Shown here: positions 33,814 to 42,926 of the stretch, one piece after another | How the letters are laid out: the number at the start of each line of letters is the position of its first letter | Position numbering within the stretch: the stretch's first letter is position 1 | Source: Trinickia terrae | Lineage (GTDB): Bacteria; Pseudomonadota; Gammaproteobacteria; Burkholderiales; Burkholderiaceae | Direction of reading: 5' to 3' | Length of the DNA stretch: 64,000 nt | NCBI RefSeq assembly: GCF_005144415.1 | Contig: NZ_SWJE01000014.1 | Span: forward strand, 1 to 64,000 | Made by a program: the position numbers and the translations under genes | Notes under the pieces: model-generated | What the model was told of the DNA's origin: nothing | Seen by the model: the letters and a program-made list of their open reading frames with translations, nothing else | The model's database searches: none

Positions 33814-34235
33814 GTGTGCGTGTGGGCCGCATCGTTGGCCGCGTCGTCGACGTGCTTGATGACGTGCTTTCCATCCGGCCCGGCCGACACGGCAACGCTT
33901 TCGGTGAGCCGCAACTTGATCGAAAGGTCGGCAGTCGCGTGGCTGAGGATATCCACTTCGAACGTGATGCCGTGATCGCGCTCACCTAGGTTCGTCACGA
34001 GGTCCGGTTGGTTCGTGCGTACCCATTCGACGAGCGCGACGAACACCGAATCCGCGTCGCCCGCGAAATCCATCACGAGCGCGTGCAGGGTATACCGGTA
34101 TTCGAACGACAGCGAGCGAGTTCCGGTAGCGGCGATCGAGCCCTCATCGATGAATACCGCCAGTTTGTCCGGGTCTGCTTCGAGGGACGGGATTGCGGCG
34201 ACGAGCGCGCGCCGTAGGCTGGCTGGCTTGATCAT
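33786..34235 (-). CDS. R: Tail completion protein gpR
   Basis: A 149-residue P2 gpR homologue (MIKPASLRRALVAAIPSLEA at the start) with the central FEYRYTLHALVMDFAGDAD segment. Order R-S as in P2. Its start overlaps the stop of a 22-codon frame. Confidence 0.87.
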   Translation of the reverse strand: MIKPASLRRALVAAIPSLEADPDKLAVFIDEGSIAATGTRSLSFEYRYTLHALVMDFAGDADSVFVALVEWVRTNQPDLVTNLGERDHGITFEVDILSHATADLSIKLRLTESVAVSAGPDGKHVIKHVDDAANDAAHTHTWGMPLWTS

Positions 34236-34300
34236 GAAAGAGCCAACCCTACGTCGGGCGCCTGTACCCTGGCCCCGGGCTTCACGGCGAGTCCGCTCAT
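34232..34300 (-). CDS. 22-codon coupled micro-ORF where spanin genes are expected
   Basis: A 22-residue frame whose ATG overlaps the lysozyme stop (ATGA) and whose stop overlaps the gpR start (ATGA). P2-like phages usually carry Rz/Rz1 (LysB/LysC) spanin genes at this place; none is visible here. The double coupling suggests it is translated, perhaps only as a relay to gpR or as a spanin remnant. Confidence 0.4.
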   Translation of the reverse strand: MSGLAVKPGARVQAPDVGLALS

Positions 34301-35127
34301 ACGTCCGCCGCGGCGTCGGCCGACGCCGTTTGCGTATCGCGCGCGGCGTAGCGATCGTAGGCGCGCGCGAGCTTGACGTCGTACAGGTTGGCGGCGTAAT
34401 TCGGGCCGTTGTAGCCCTTCGCGAACGTAGCCCACTTCCGGGCCTTGAGCGCCGCGACGAGCGCCGTGTCGGCCGCTACGTACCGCACGAAGGCGTCGAG
34501 CTGCTCGGCTTCGCCGGTCTCCATGCGCGCCACGAAATCGTCGATGCTTGAGTAGGAAAGGCGCCCCCAGTGGTAGCCCATGACCTGAAACGCGCCCCAG
34601 CTCGCTGACTCCCAGGCGGCGCCGGCGTCGATCAGTTCGGCGGCGGCCAGGCGCGTGTATTCCGCGGCGTGGCCTTGGTAGCCGCCGCGCACCTGCGCCA
34701 CGATGTTCGGATTCTTCGCCGCGAAAGGCGCAGGATCGATGCCGCGTGCCTCGAGGCGTTTCCAGAAAACGTGCCGCTCGAACAGGATGACGGGGCGCCC
34801 GTCAGGCAGGAAGCCCGAGCCGCGGGACTCCACTTCGTTCACGGCGCGCACGCACGCAACGGGCACATCGAGCCTGTGCGCCGCCCGCTCGAGGTCGGCA
34901 GCGCTCAGGTGTTTCGGTTCGCGCCTACCCGTGGCGAGCGCGGCGTAGGTCTTCGTTCCGGCGATCCCGTCGTCGACGAGGCCGGTTTTGCGCTGGAAAG
35001 CGATGACGACGGCTTCGGTCGCATCGTCGTATAGGTGCGTCGCTTCGAGCTCAAACCCTGCCCGGGCGAGCCGGCGCTGCAGCAGGCCGACATCATCGCC
35101 ATAGTCGCCGTGGCGGTGTGTTTTCAT
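34297..35127 (-). CDS. Endolysin: peptidoglycan-binding domain plus N-acetylmuramidase
   Basis: A 276-residue lysis enzyme. Residues 1-68 form a peptidoglycan-binding-1 domain (GDDVGLLQRRLARAGFEL ... GIAGTKTYAALA), and residues about 85-265 an N-acetylmuramidase (DUF3380) domain with the catalytic-type Glu in VNEVESRGSGFL and the WGAFQVMGYHW segment. There is no signal peptide, so it relies on the upstream holins. Confidence 0.9.
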   Translation of the reverse strand: MKTHRHGDYGDDVGLLQRRLARAGFELEATHLYDDATEAVVIAFQRKTGLVDDGIAGTKTYAALATGRREPKHLSAADLERAAHRLDVPVACVRAVNEVESRGSGFLPDGRPVILFERHVFWKRLEARGIDPAPFAAKNPNIVAQVRGGYQGHAAEYTRLAAAELIDAGAAWESASWGAFQVMGYHWGRLSYSSIDDFVARMETGEAEQLDAFVRYVAADTALVAALKARKWATFAKGYNGPNYAANLYDVKLARAYDRYAARDTQTASADAAADV

Positions 35128-35130
35128 GGT

Positions 35131-35397
35131 TCATTCACTCCACAAAAGGCGCGCAACGTTGCCGCGCACACCGTACACAAACACGGCCAGCAACACCGCT
35201 GTGGCCGCCTCAAAAAAGCCGACCTGTTCGACGTGCAGCACCAGCTCGATCGACGCGCCACCCATCACCGCAGCGAGCGCCCACGCGAACCACGACACGG
35301 GAAGCCGATGTGGTGCGCCGTTGCGCCGGTAGGTAAGCACGCGCACGAGCGCCGCGAGATGTGCGGCGAACGCGATCAGCGCAAAGGAGATGTGCAT
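35131..35397 (-). CDS. Holin-family membrane protein
   Basis: An 88-residue protein with three hydrophobic segments (about 2-20, 34-52 and 58-78), directly before the endolysin. Size, topology and position fit phage holin or antiholin families of P2-like Burkholderia phages. Confidence 0.8.
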   Translation of the reverse strand: MHISFALIAFAAHLAALVRVLTYRRNGAPHRLPVSWFAWALAAVMGGASIELVLHVEQVGFFEAATAVLLAVFVYGVRGNVARLLWSE

Positions 35398-35398
35398 G

Positions 35399-35743
35399 TC
35401 ATTCCCCCTTGCGGAAAATCGAGAGCAAATCGAAGGTCTTGACCCGCTCGATCAGTTGCAGCGTTAGCGTGATTACGAGCGCAGCAGCGAAGAAGGCTGC
35501 GACGCCTGTCGAATGGATTGGCGTGACGCTGACGATCTCGGGCGCGGCGAGATAGCCCATCACGAGCGAAATCAGCAGGTAGGCCGCGCGCCGGCCGATG
35601 CCGATGTCCTTCGACGTGACAACGACGAGCGCCGCACCGGTGAACGCGCCAATCAGCGCGTTTCCGTCGATGCCGGGCGCGAGGCCTGCGAGCCCGACCG
35701 CAGCTGACAGCACCGCGGCGGTGGTGGTGTTCGGTTCGGCCAT
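35399..35743 (-). CDS. Putative holin (second lysis membrane protein)
   Basis: A 114-residue protein with three or four hydrophobic segments and a cytoplasmic basic tail (LIERVKTFDLLSIFRKGE). It precedes the other holin-type gene by one base. The pair would form the holin/antiholin timing system. Confidence 0.8.
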   Translation of the reverse strand: MAEPNTTTAAVLSAAVGLAGLAPGIDGNALIGAFTGAALVVVTSKDIGIGRRAAYLLISLVMGYLAAPEIVSVTPIHSTGVAAFFAAALVITLTLQLIERVKTFDLLSIFRKGE

Positions 35744-35759
35744 TCAGGCGGCTCCCAGG

Positions 35760-35966
35760 TCAGTCAAACAGTTGCAACAGCGGCTTCGTGCTCGCCACGG
35801 TCCCGAGCGACGGTAGGTAGACGGGTGTGCCGACCGGCAGCACGACGCCGAGCTCGGCGAGGCCGGCGTTGGCCTCGAGCACGGCCTCGACGGTTCCATT
35901 CGCGCGGCCGTAGTGACGCCAGCACAGCGCGTCGACGGTATCGCCCTGTAGTGCGCGCACGATCAT
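35760..35966 (-). CDS. X: Tail protein gpX
   Basis: A 68-residue LysM-like tail protein (MIVRALQGDTVDALCWRHYG and LPVGTPVYLPSLG), the P2 gpX type. The ATG at 35966 gives the family length. Confidence 0.88.
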   Translation of the reverse strand: MIVRALQGDTVDALCWRHYGRANGTVEAVLEANAGLAELGVVLPVGTPVYLPSLGTVASTKPLLQLFD

Positions 35967-35968
35967 GG

Positions 35969-36451
35969 TCAGATCAGCTCGATGGTCGAGCGGGCAATGC
36001 CGCGCAGGTCGTTCAACGCCCATCGGACGTTCCGGCGTGATTCGCAGATCGTCGCCTCGAGCTCGTCCGCATGCTGGCTGCCGGTTTTCGTGGCGTCATA
36101 GGTGCGGTATTGCTCGGTCAGGTCAGCGCGGGCGAGGTTGTAGACGGCACGGCGATAGCGAAGCACGTGCGTGCTGACACCGCCGAGTTCCGGCGCCGGC
36201 ACGCTTGCGAGATCCGCATGGCCTGCCGCGCGTTGGCCGGTTTGCCACGCCTGCAACTCATCGTTGATGCTCGCGATCGCATCGATTGCTGCAAGGCGCA
36301 GCCGGTCGTGCGTTACGGTGCCGTCGAGGCGCATCGCGTCGCGCAACTCGTTCAGATCGATGTCGGGAAACCAGCCGTTGTTCGTAACGGTCGCGGCATC
36401 GGTCGGCGAGGTCGGCACACCGGGTTCAGCGGTCGCAATGAAGCTGCTCAT
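35969..36451 (-). CDS. L: Head completion protein gpL
   Basis: A 160-residue P2 gpL homologue with GWFPDIDLNELRDAMRLDGT and LRYRRAVYNLARADLTEQY. It completes the capsid after packaging. Order M-L-X as in P2. Confidence 0.9.
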   Translation of the reverse strand: MSSFIATAEPGVPTSPTDAATVTNNGWFPDIDLNELRDAMRLDGTVTHDRLRLAAIDAIASINDELQAWQTGQRAAGHADLASVPAPELGGVSTHVLRYRRAVYNLARADLTEQYRTYDATKTGSQHADELEATICESRRNVRWALNDLRGIARSTIELI

Positions 36452-36553
36452 GGTGTCGATAGGGTGAATAGATGGCGGTGGACCGGCGCACAAGGCCCGT
36501 GACCGTCAGGCGTTGGGCCTGGGCGCCGGTGCCGCCATGCCGGGGTGGGCTCT

Positions 36554-37243
36554 TTACGGGCCGGCGGCGCCATCGCCCGGACGGCCCGCGGCTTCGATCA
36601 GCTTCGAGAGTCGATCGATGTCTTTTTTCACACCGGCGCGGTCGTTCAACGACACCGCGCGGTGCAGATAGTCGAGCGCGCGCGGCGGGTCGACATCCTG
36701 GACCGCATAGCCGAGCGCCTTGTACAGCTTTGCGCGCACCTGGTCGTGCATGTCGGCGTCGCGCGTCAGCTCGTCGACGCGCTCGAGATTCGCCGCGTCG
36801 AACGTGCCGCCATCCATGAAGGCGGACAGTGCCGCGTCCGCAAACTGTTCGGCGACGAGCGACGCGAGCGAGCGCTCGAACTGGTCGGGCAACGTCAGGC
36901 CGTGCTCGAACGCATATGCGGCGATAGCAAGCGCGCCGCTGAAGTCGCCGGCATCGATGCGCCAGACCATCACCGTCACGAGCACGTCGTCCTGCGCGCC
37001 GCGACCACCGATCAACACGCCGGCCACGTAGTCGGCGTACTCTGGAAGCAGCTTCCGTTTCAGGTCGATCTTTCGGGCGACCGACTGCACGCCCTTGAGC
37101 GCGCGGCGGTCGGCCGCGAGCTTCGCGAGCATCAGCTCATACGGCGTCGCGCCGACCATCGTCTGGCCGGGCTCTGCCGCGGCTGCGGCTCGGGCGGCCG
37201 TCGCGCGGGCAAAGTGTGCGCGGGCAGGCGTGTTGATCGTCAT
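36554..37243 (-). CDS. M: Terminase small subunit gpM
   Basis: A 229-residue P2 gpM-type small terminase subunit (PYELMLAKLAADRRALKGVQ; VTVMVWRIDAGDFSGALAIA). It recognises cos together with the large subunit P. Overlaps the capsid gene stop. Confidence 0.9.
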   Translation of the reverse strand: MTINTPARAHFARATAARAAAAAEPGQTMVGATPYELMLAKLAADRRALKGVQSVARKIDLKRKLLPEYADYVAGVLIGGRGAQDDVLVTVMVWRIDAGDFSGALAIAAYAFEHGLTLPDQFERSLASLVAEQFADAALSAFMDGGTFDAANLERVDELTRDADMHDQVRAKLYKALGYAVQDVDPPRALDYLHRAVSLNDRAGVKKDIDRLSKLIEAAGRPGDGAAGP

Positions 37244-38253
37244 GCCGCCACCAGTTCGATGTTTTCCGCGACGCAGCCGCAGCCGAAGTTTTCGACGACA
37301 TACGCGTCGTTCGACGATTCGTAGTTCTCGATGCGGTCGCGTTCCGGAACTTCCTTGAGCGTGCGCCGGCGCGCGCCTTCCTGGTAGTAGATCGACAGGT
37401 TTTTGAGCTTCGTCACCATCAGTGCGTGCTTGGGGAAGAAGGGCACACGCACCGCCGGCAGGTTTCCGATGCGCTTCTGGCTGACGATCAGATCAGTCGC
37501 GAGCTGCTCGGTCGGTGCCTGCGTCGTGTTGACGATCGGGAAATACTTGTCGTGCAGCAGCTCGCGGCCGCAGATCACGACCAGGCCCGTGTCTTCCTGG
37601 AACCACGGATCGATCATCGACGACACGATGTCCATGACGAGCGCGTCGAGGTTCGCGTAGTCGCCGTCCTTGCCGACGAGCACCTTGCCGGCTTGCTTCT
37701 CTCCTTCGCGGAGCACGCGTTGTTCGGCGTGAGCGCGGTACTGTTGCAGCCATCCGATATTGACGTCCTGCAACAGCGGGTTGGCCGTCTTGTCCGTCGT
37801 CGGCGCAGCCTTCACGCCGTTCCAGCCGATCATGATCCGGTCGAGCGCGGCCTGTGTGACGATCACGTCGCGGATACGCTGTTGGAAATCGGGGAACTTC
37901 GCCCAGGCGTCGAGCTTGCGGTATGCGATGGCCGTGTCGTAGTCGGTCTTCTCGCACCGGTAGCGGTTGCTGTCGAGCGCTGTCGGGTCGACCGGCTGGC
38001 GCGGAGCTTTCGTGGTGTCGGTGCGGCTCGCGATCGGACCGGACACGGAAAGGCCGAGTCGTTCGCCTTCCAGCTCGGTCACGGGCAGGATGTTGATGCT
38101 GTTGAGGAACGCGCTCGATTCTTGGATTCTGGTCTCAAGCGTTTGTTGTACCGACGGCTCGACCGCGAATTTCGTGGACACGTCGACGGTGTTGTTCAGC
38201 TTGGCGATTTGCGCGGCGTACTTGTCGTACGCCTGGCGCGTTTCTTTGTTCAT
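37240..38253 (-). CDS. N: Major capsid protein gpN
   Basis: A 337-residue P2 gpN homologue: MNKETRQAYDKYAAQIAKLN at the start, LDAWAKFPDFQQRIRDVIV in the centre and VENFGCGCVAENIELVAA at the end. It forms the T=7 head and is cleaved by the O protease. Confidence 0.95.
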   Translation of the reverse strand: MNKETRQAYDKYAAQIAKLNNTVDVSTKFAVEPSVQQTLETRIQESSAFLNSINILPVTELEGERLGLSVSGPIASRTDTTKAPRQPVDPTALDSNRYRCEKTDYDTAIAYRKLDAWAKFPDFQQRIRDVIVTQAALDRIMIGWNGVKAAPTTDKTANPLLQDVNIGWLQQYRAHAEQRVLREGEKQAGKVLVGKDGDYANLDALVMDIVSSMIDPWFQEDTGLVVICGRELLHDKYFPIVNTTQAPTEQLATDLIVSQKRIGNLPAVRVPFFPKHALMVTKLKNLSIYYQEGARRRTLKEVPERDRIENYESSNDAYVVENFGCGCVAENIELVAA

Positions 38254-38278
38254 GTGGTGTTTCTCCGGGGTGAGGGCG

Positions 38279-39091
38279 TCAGCAGTCGGTCGTGGGTTCG
38301 CCGGTGGAGCCGGTCGACGGCTGACGCCGCGGTGTGCCGTTGTCGGTGTTCGAAAGCTTCGCGGTCAACGCTTCGACGGCGGTCACCGCCTCGTCGGCGC
38401 GCTTATTCGCGTCGGAGGCGCTTTGCTGCGCGACGGTGAGGTCGACCCGCAGCGCGGCCACGTCACGCCCCTGTTTACTGGCGTAGTCGGCAATTGCTTC
38501 GACGGCGCGGTACACGTCGTCGTGACGCTGGTCATCGGACACCCTCGAGCGCGCGAACATGCCTTTCACGATCGAGAGCAGGCTGGGCGATTCGGGCGCG
38601 CCATCGATCTCGATCGACGTTTCGCACGCAGCGCTGAACACGTTGTTCGAGCGTTTCGTGGCGAATTGCAGGGCCTCGGTGCCGAGGCTTGCGGGATCGT
38701 CGGTGGCGGCCAAGCCGACCAGATAGGCTTCGCCGATGTCGGCAAACGACGGGTTGACCTCGATCGAGGTGTAGATCTTCTGGCGGTTCTTCGATAGCGC
38801 GATGAGGTTGTCGGTCGGATTGATTTGCGCGTAGAGCGCCATCTTGCCCTCCAACGGGCCGTCTGCGATTTCGCTTGCCTTCAGCGCGACCACGTCGCCG
38901 TACGCGCCGAACGGGTAGTTCGCCGACAGCGGCGCATACCCCTTGATGTGCTCGACGTTCAAGCGCGCGCCGTACATCTCCGGGTTGTAGTTCCTCGCCA
39001 TCTGCGTGAGCCATTCGCGCTTGATCTCGCGACCGTCGACGGTCGCGCCTTCGACTGCGACGCGGAAAAACTTGGTTTTGTTGGTTGCCAT
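38279..39091 (-). CDS. O: Capsid scaffold/protease gpO
   Basis: A 270-residue P2 gpO homologue. The N-terminal serine-protease domain (TKFFRVAVEGATVDGREIKR ... YNPEMYGARLNVEHIKGYAP) includes the conserved His of HIKG. A helical C-terminal scaffolding part follows (about 190-250). First gene of the leftward head operon, divergent from P. Confidence 0.92.
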   Translation of the reverse strand: MATNKTKFFRVAVEGATVDGREIKREWLTQMARNYNPEMYGARLNVEHIKGYAPLSANYPFGAYGDVVALKASEIADGPLEGKMALYAQINPTDNLIALSKNRQKIYTSIEVNPSFADIGEAYLVGLAATDDPASLGTEALQFATKRSNNVFSAACETSIEIDGAPESPSLLSIVKGMFARSRVSDDQRHDDVYRAVEAIADYASKQGRDVAALRVDLTVAQQSASDANKRADEAVTAVEALTAKLSNTDNGTPRRQPSTGSTGEPTTDC

Positions 39092-39176
39092 AGAGAGCGG
39101 TCGAACCGTGGGTCAGTGAATGTGGTTCCCATGTTCGAACTTCGCGCGCCACGGCTCAACGATCGGCGTATGTGAC

Positions 39177-39197
39177 CCGCACGGATACGCAGTGCGG
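39177..39197. promoter_or_regulatory. Dyad in the O/P divergent promoter region
   Basis: CCGCAC (39177-39182) and GTGCGG (39192-39197) form a perfect 6-bp inverted repeat with a 9-base centre, between the divergent late genes O and P. It is a candidate activator (Ogr) site; the P2 Ogr consensus itself is not present. Confidence 0.4.
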
Positions 39198-39235
39198 CAC
39201 GTGCTCGCGCGTGCGCGGAGCCCTACGCTTGCCGC

Positions 39236-41005
39236 ATGCTCGACACTACGGAACCGGATCAACGCGAAACGGACGTGCGCAAGATTGCGCGTTCGCTCTA
39301 CTGGCAAGGCTGGCGCATCTCGTCAATCGCCCGGCATCTTGAGCTGAAGCCTGCGACGGTGGCGTCATGGTGCCGCCGCGACAAGTGGAAGGACGCGAGC
39401 GCGATCGAGCGGATCGAGGCATCGCTCGAAACGCGCTTGATGGTCCTGATTGCGAAGGGCAAGAAGGACGGCGCGGACTACAAGGAAATCGACCTGCTTG
39501 GCCGGCAGGTCGAGCGGCTTGCGCGCGTGCGCAAGTACGGGGAAACCGGGAGGGAAGGCGACCTGAACCCGAACATCGCCGCGCGCAGCGTGGGGTCGAA
39601 GCGCCGGCCGCCACGCAATGAAATCAGCGAGGAGCAGCACGAGCGGATCGTGAAGGCGTTTCGCGAATCGCTCTTCGACTATCAGAAGGTCTGGTATCGC
39701 AACGGCGATCAGCGCACGCGCAACATCCTCAAGTCACGGCAGATTGGTGCGACCTGGTATTTCGCGCGCGAGGCGTTCGTCGACGCGCTCGAAACCGGAC
39801 GCAATCAGATCTTCCTGTCGGCCAGCAAGGCACAGGCGCACGTCTTCAAGCAGTACATCGCGCAGTTCGCGCGCGAGGCGGCGGACGTTGAACTGACGGG
39901 CGATCCGATCATTCTGCCGAACGGCGCGATTCTGTACTTCCTAGGGACGAACGCGCGCACCGCGCAGTCGTACCACGGCAACTTCTACTTCGACGAGTAT
40001 TTTTGGGTGCCACGGTTCCGCGAGCTGAACAAGGTCGCGTCGGGCATGGCGATGCACAAGCGCTGGCGCAAGACCTACTTCAGCACGCCGTCGAGCATCA
40101 CCCACGAGGCGTACGTGTTCTGGAGCGGCGCGCACGCGAACCGCGGCCGCGCGGCCGGCGATCGAATCGAGATCGACACAAGCCACGAAGCGCTCGGGCG
40201 CGGCATGCTTGGCGAGGATGCGCAGTGGCGCCAGATCGTGACGATCCTCGACGCGATGGCGGGCGGCTGTGACCTGTTCGACATCGACGAGCTGCGCCGC
40301 GAGTACAGCGCCGAGGAATTCGCGAACCTACTGATGTGCCAGTTCATTGACGATTCGCTGTCGGTGTTCAAGCTGTCCGAGTTGCAGCGCTGCATGGTCG
40401 ATTCGTGGGAGGAATGGGCTGACGATTTCTCACCGCTGCTGCTGCGACCGTTCGGCTATCGCGAGGTGTGGGTCGGCTACGACCCGGCGCTGACCGGCGA
40501 TTCGGCGGGCCTGGTCGTCGTGGCGCCGCCGCGCGTGGAGGGCGGGGCGTTTCGCGTGCTCGAGCGTCACCAGTTCCGCGGCAACGACTTCGAGGAGCAG
40601 GCCGCCGCAATTGAGCAGATCACGCAGCGCTATAGCGTCGGCTACATCGCAATCGACACGACCGGCATGGGGCAGGGCGTCTACCAGCTCGTGCGCAAGT
40701 TCTACCCTGCCGCGGTCGCCTTGAACTACTCGCCCGAGGTGAAAACCCGCCTCGTGCTGAAGGGGCAATCCGTTATCCGCAACGCTCGCCTGCAATTCGA
40801 CGCGAGCTGGACCGACCTGGCCGCGGCGTTCATGGCGATCAAACAGACCATGACGGCGAGCGGCCGGCAAGCGACCTACACGGCCGGCCGGAACAACGAG
40901 ACGGGCCATGCTGACCTCGCGTGGGCCTGCCTGCACGCCATCGACCGCGAGCCGCTCGCCGGCGGCGACATCAATTCTTCCTCTTTCACGGAGTTCTATT
41001 CATGA
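39236..41005 (+). CDS. P: Terminase large subunit gpP
   Basis: A 589-residue terminase ATPase/nuclease. An N-terminal HTH (about 10-48: WRISSIARHLELKPATVASW) is followed by the ATPase with LKSRQIGATWYF at about 164-175 and a C-terminal nuclease part (VGYDPALTGDSAGLV; YIAIDTTGMGQGVYQLV). It packages DNA from cos with gpM. Coupled to Q by an ATGA overlap. Confidence 0.95.
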   Translation: MLDTTEPDQRETDVRKIARSLYWQGWRISSIARHLELKPATVASWCRRDKWKDASAIERIEASLETRLMVLIAKGKKDGADYKEIDLLGRQVERLARVRKYGETGREGDLNPNIAARSVGSKRRPPRNEISEEQHERIVKAFRESLFDYQKVWYRNGDQRTRNILKSRQIGATWYFAREAFVDALETGRNQIFLSASKAQAHVFKQYIAQFAREAADVELTGDPIILPNGAILYFLGTNARTAQSYHGNFYFDEYFWVPRFRELNKVASGMAMHKRWRKTYFSTPSSITHEAYVFWSGAHANRGRAAGDRIEIDTSHEALGRGMLGEDAQWRQIVTILDAMAGGCDLFDIDELRREYSAEEFANLLMCQFIDDSLSVFKLSELQRCMVDSWEEWADDFSPLLLRPFGYREVWVGYDPALTGDSAGLVVVAPPRVEGGAFRVLERHQFRGNDFEEQAAAIEQITQRYSVGYIAIDTTGMGQGVYQLVRKFYPAAVALNYSPEVKTRLVLKGQSVIRNARLQFDASWTDLAAAFMAIKQTMTASGRQATYTAGRNNETGHADLAWACLHAIDREPLAGGDINSSSFTEFYS

Positions 41006-42057
41006 GCAAGCGCCGATCGGGCGCGCCGCGCACGTTCGCGGCTGCGCCTAGCTCGAGCGCCGGCGGCGCCGCGCCGTCGCGCGCCGAGGTGTTCACCTTC
41101 GACGCCCCCACGCCGGTGATGAACCGGGCCGAAATTCTCGACTACGTCGAGTGCTGGTCGAACGGCGAATGGTTCGAGCCGCCGGTGAGCTTTGCCGGCC
41201 TGGCGAAATCATTTCGCGCGAGCACGCACCACAGCTCGGCGCTGTACTTCAAGGCGAACGTGCTGGCGTCGACGTTTCGGCCGCACAAGTGGCTGTCACG
41301 CCAAGCCTTCGAGCGGTGGGCGTTGGACTTCCTGACCTTCGGCAATGGCTACCTCGAGCGCCGGCGGAATCAGCTCGGCGGCACGCTGCGCCTCGAGCCC
41401 GCCCTGGCGAAGTACACGCGGCGCAAGGCCGATTTCAGCGGCTTCGTGTACGTGAACGGCTGGCAGGACCGGCACGAGTTCGAGCCCGGCAGCGTGTTCC
41501 AGCTCATGCGGCCGGATATCAACCAGGAGGTGTATGGCCTGCCCGAGTACCTCAGTTCGCTGCATTCGGCCTGGCTGAACGAATCGTCGACACTGTTTCG
41601 GCGGAAATACTATGAGAACGGCAGCCACGCCGGCTTCATTCTGTACATGACCGACGCCGCACAGAAGCAGGACGACGTCGACAACATGCGCGAGGCGCTG
41701 AAGAGTGCGAAGGGGCCGGGCAACTTCCGCAACGTCTTCATGTACGCACCAGGCGGCAAGAAGGACGGCATCCAGCTCATTCCGGTTTCCGAGGTCGCCG
41801 CGAAGGATGAGTTCTTCAACATCAAGAACGTCACGCGCGACGACCTGCTCGCCGCGCATCGCGTGCCGCCGCAACTGCTCGGCATCGTGCCGAGCAATTC
41901 GGGCGGGTTCGGCACGCCGGATACAGCGGCGCGCGTGTTCGGCCGCAATGAAATCCAGCCGTTGCAAGCGCGCTTCGCCGAGTTGAACGACTGGCTCAGC
42001 GAGGAAGTCGTGACGTTCGACAAATACGAAATTCCGAGTGGGGCGGCGCAGGCGTAA
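41002..42057 (+). CDS. Q: Portal protein gpQ
   Basis: A 351-residue P2 gpQ-type portal. Start ATG 41002 (MSKRRSGAPRTF). Landmarks are HSSALYFKANVLASTFRPH, VYGLPEYLSSLHSAWLNESS and the C-terminal FAELNDWLSEEVVTFDKYE. The portal ring is the DNA gate of the head. A damaged copy of the last codons recurs at 47242-47325. Confidence 0.95.
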   Translation: MSKRRSGAPRTFAAAPSSSAGGAAPSRAEVFTFDAPTPVMNRAEILDYVECWSNGEWFEPPVSFAGLAKSFRASTHHSSALYFKANVLASTFRPHKWLSRQAFERWALDFLTFGNGYLERRRNQLGGTLRLEPALAKYTRRKADFSGFVYVNGWQDRHEFEPGSVFQLMRPDINQEVYGLPEYLSSLHSAWLNESSTLFRRKYYENGSHAGFILYMTDAAQKQDDVDNMREALKSAKGPGNFRNVFMYAPGGKKDGIQLIPVSEVAAKDEFFNIKNVTRDDLLAAHRVPPQLLGIVPSNSGGFGTPDTAARVFGRNEIQPLQARFAELNDWLSEEVVTFDKYEIPSGAAQA

Positions 42058-42139
42058 CGCACCGCCCGATTCGGCGTCGTGCGGGCAGCGTCGCGCGCGG
42101 GGCGACGCGTGCTCCGGTGCAGTCAGTAAGCCGCAGTCT

Positions 42140-42508
42140 TTACGTGTGCGCCGGCTCGCGCGCGGGCGTACGAGCGGATTTAGGAGCAGCCTTGCGCGCG
42201 GCCTTGTCCTTGGGGGCAGGCTCTGGTTCGGCGATCGTCAGGTGCAAGCCTAACGCGCGCATAACCTTCATGATCGTGGCGAATTCGGCGTTTCCGCCGT
42301 CCGACAGCGCGCGGTAGAGCGCTTCACGTTTGACGCCTGAATCGCGCGCGAGCGCCGACATACCGCGCGCCTTCGCAACGGTCCCGAGCGCGGCCTGGAT
42401 CAAGCGCGGGTCGCCATCTTCGAACGCTTCCGCTAGATAGTGGCGGATCGTTTCTTCGTCTTTCAGATACTTCGACCCGTCGTATTCCTTCAGTTCGCTG
42501 AGCTTCAT
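42140..42508 (-). CDS. HigA-type antitoxin (addiction module antidote)
   Basis: A 122-residue protein of the addiction-module antidote type: LSELKEYDGSKYLKDEETIR at the start, then an XRE-like HTH (SALARDSGVKREALYRALSD) and a long Ala/Lys/Pro-rich tail after about residue 100. It is downstream of its toxin by three bases, the order used by HigBA-like modules. Confidence 0.88.
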   Translation of the reverse strand: MKLSELKEYDGSKYLKDEETIRHYLAEAFEDGDPRLIQAALGTVAKARGMSALARDSGVKREALYRALSDGGNAEFATIMKVMRALGLHLTIAEPEPAPKDKAARKAAPKSARTPAREPAHT

Positions 42509-42511
42509 AAA

Positions 42512-42808
42512 TCAGTCCTCGAGTTCGCCGGCGAGCTGCTTCGCCAACTTGATGTCCTTCTGCTGCGTTGATTTGTTGCCGCCGCACAGCAGGACGATGA
42601 TGATCTTGCCGCGCTGCACGAAGTAGGCGCGGTATCCCTGCCCCACGTCGACCGTCATCTCACAAACGCCGTCCCCGACTGCCTTCCAATTTCCGAGATT
42701 GCCGAGCCGTGCGCGCTCGATTCGGATGTTGATCGCGGCGCTCGCAACCGGGTCACGCAGCTTGTCGAGCCATTCATCAAATTGGGGAGTGCGCAGAATC
42801 GTATTCAT
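42512..42808 (-). CDS. RelE/ParE-superfamily toxin (HigB-like)
   Basis: A 98-residue toxin of the 'addiction module killer' type: TPQFDEWLDKLRDPVASAAI, GNWKAVGDGVCEMTVDVGQG, GYRAYFVQRGKIIIVLLCGG and KSTQQKDIKLAKQLA are the family blocks. It would cleave mRNA at the ribosome. The ATG at 42808 has no good ribosome-binding site; weak or leaderless initiation would keep toxin levels low. Located between the portal gene and cos. Confidence 0.88.
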   Translation of the reverse strand: MNTILRTPQFDEWLDKLRDPVASAAINIRIERARLGNLGNWKAVGDGVCEMTVDVGQGYRAYFVQRGKIIIVLLCGGNKSTQQKDIKLAKQLAGELED

Positions 42809-42814
42809 GTCGAC

Positions 42815-42836
42815 ATTGTAATCTATAGGGGACAAT
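42815..42836. promoter_or_regulatory. Candidate TA operator/promoter
   Basis: ATTGT (42815-42819) and ACAAT (42832-42836) form an inverted repeat with a 12-base AT-rich centre just upstream of the toxin start, where HigA-type antitoxins usually bind to repress their operon. Confidence 0.45.
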
Positions 42837-42926
42837 CCAGGGTGGTGAATTGTGGCTCGGATGAGGATTCTGAACTGTGCGCGTTGGCCGCACCGTGCAT
42901 GGGCCGAGACAGATTCACGCGATAAG

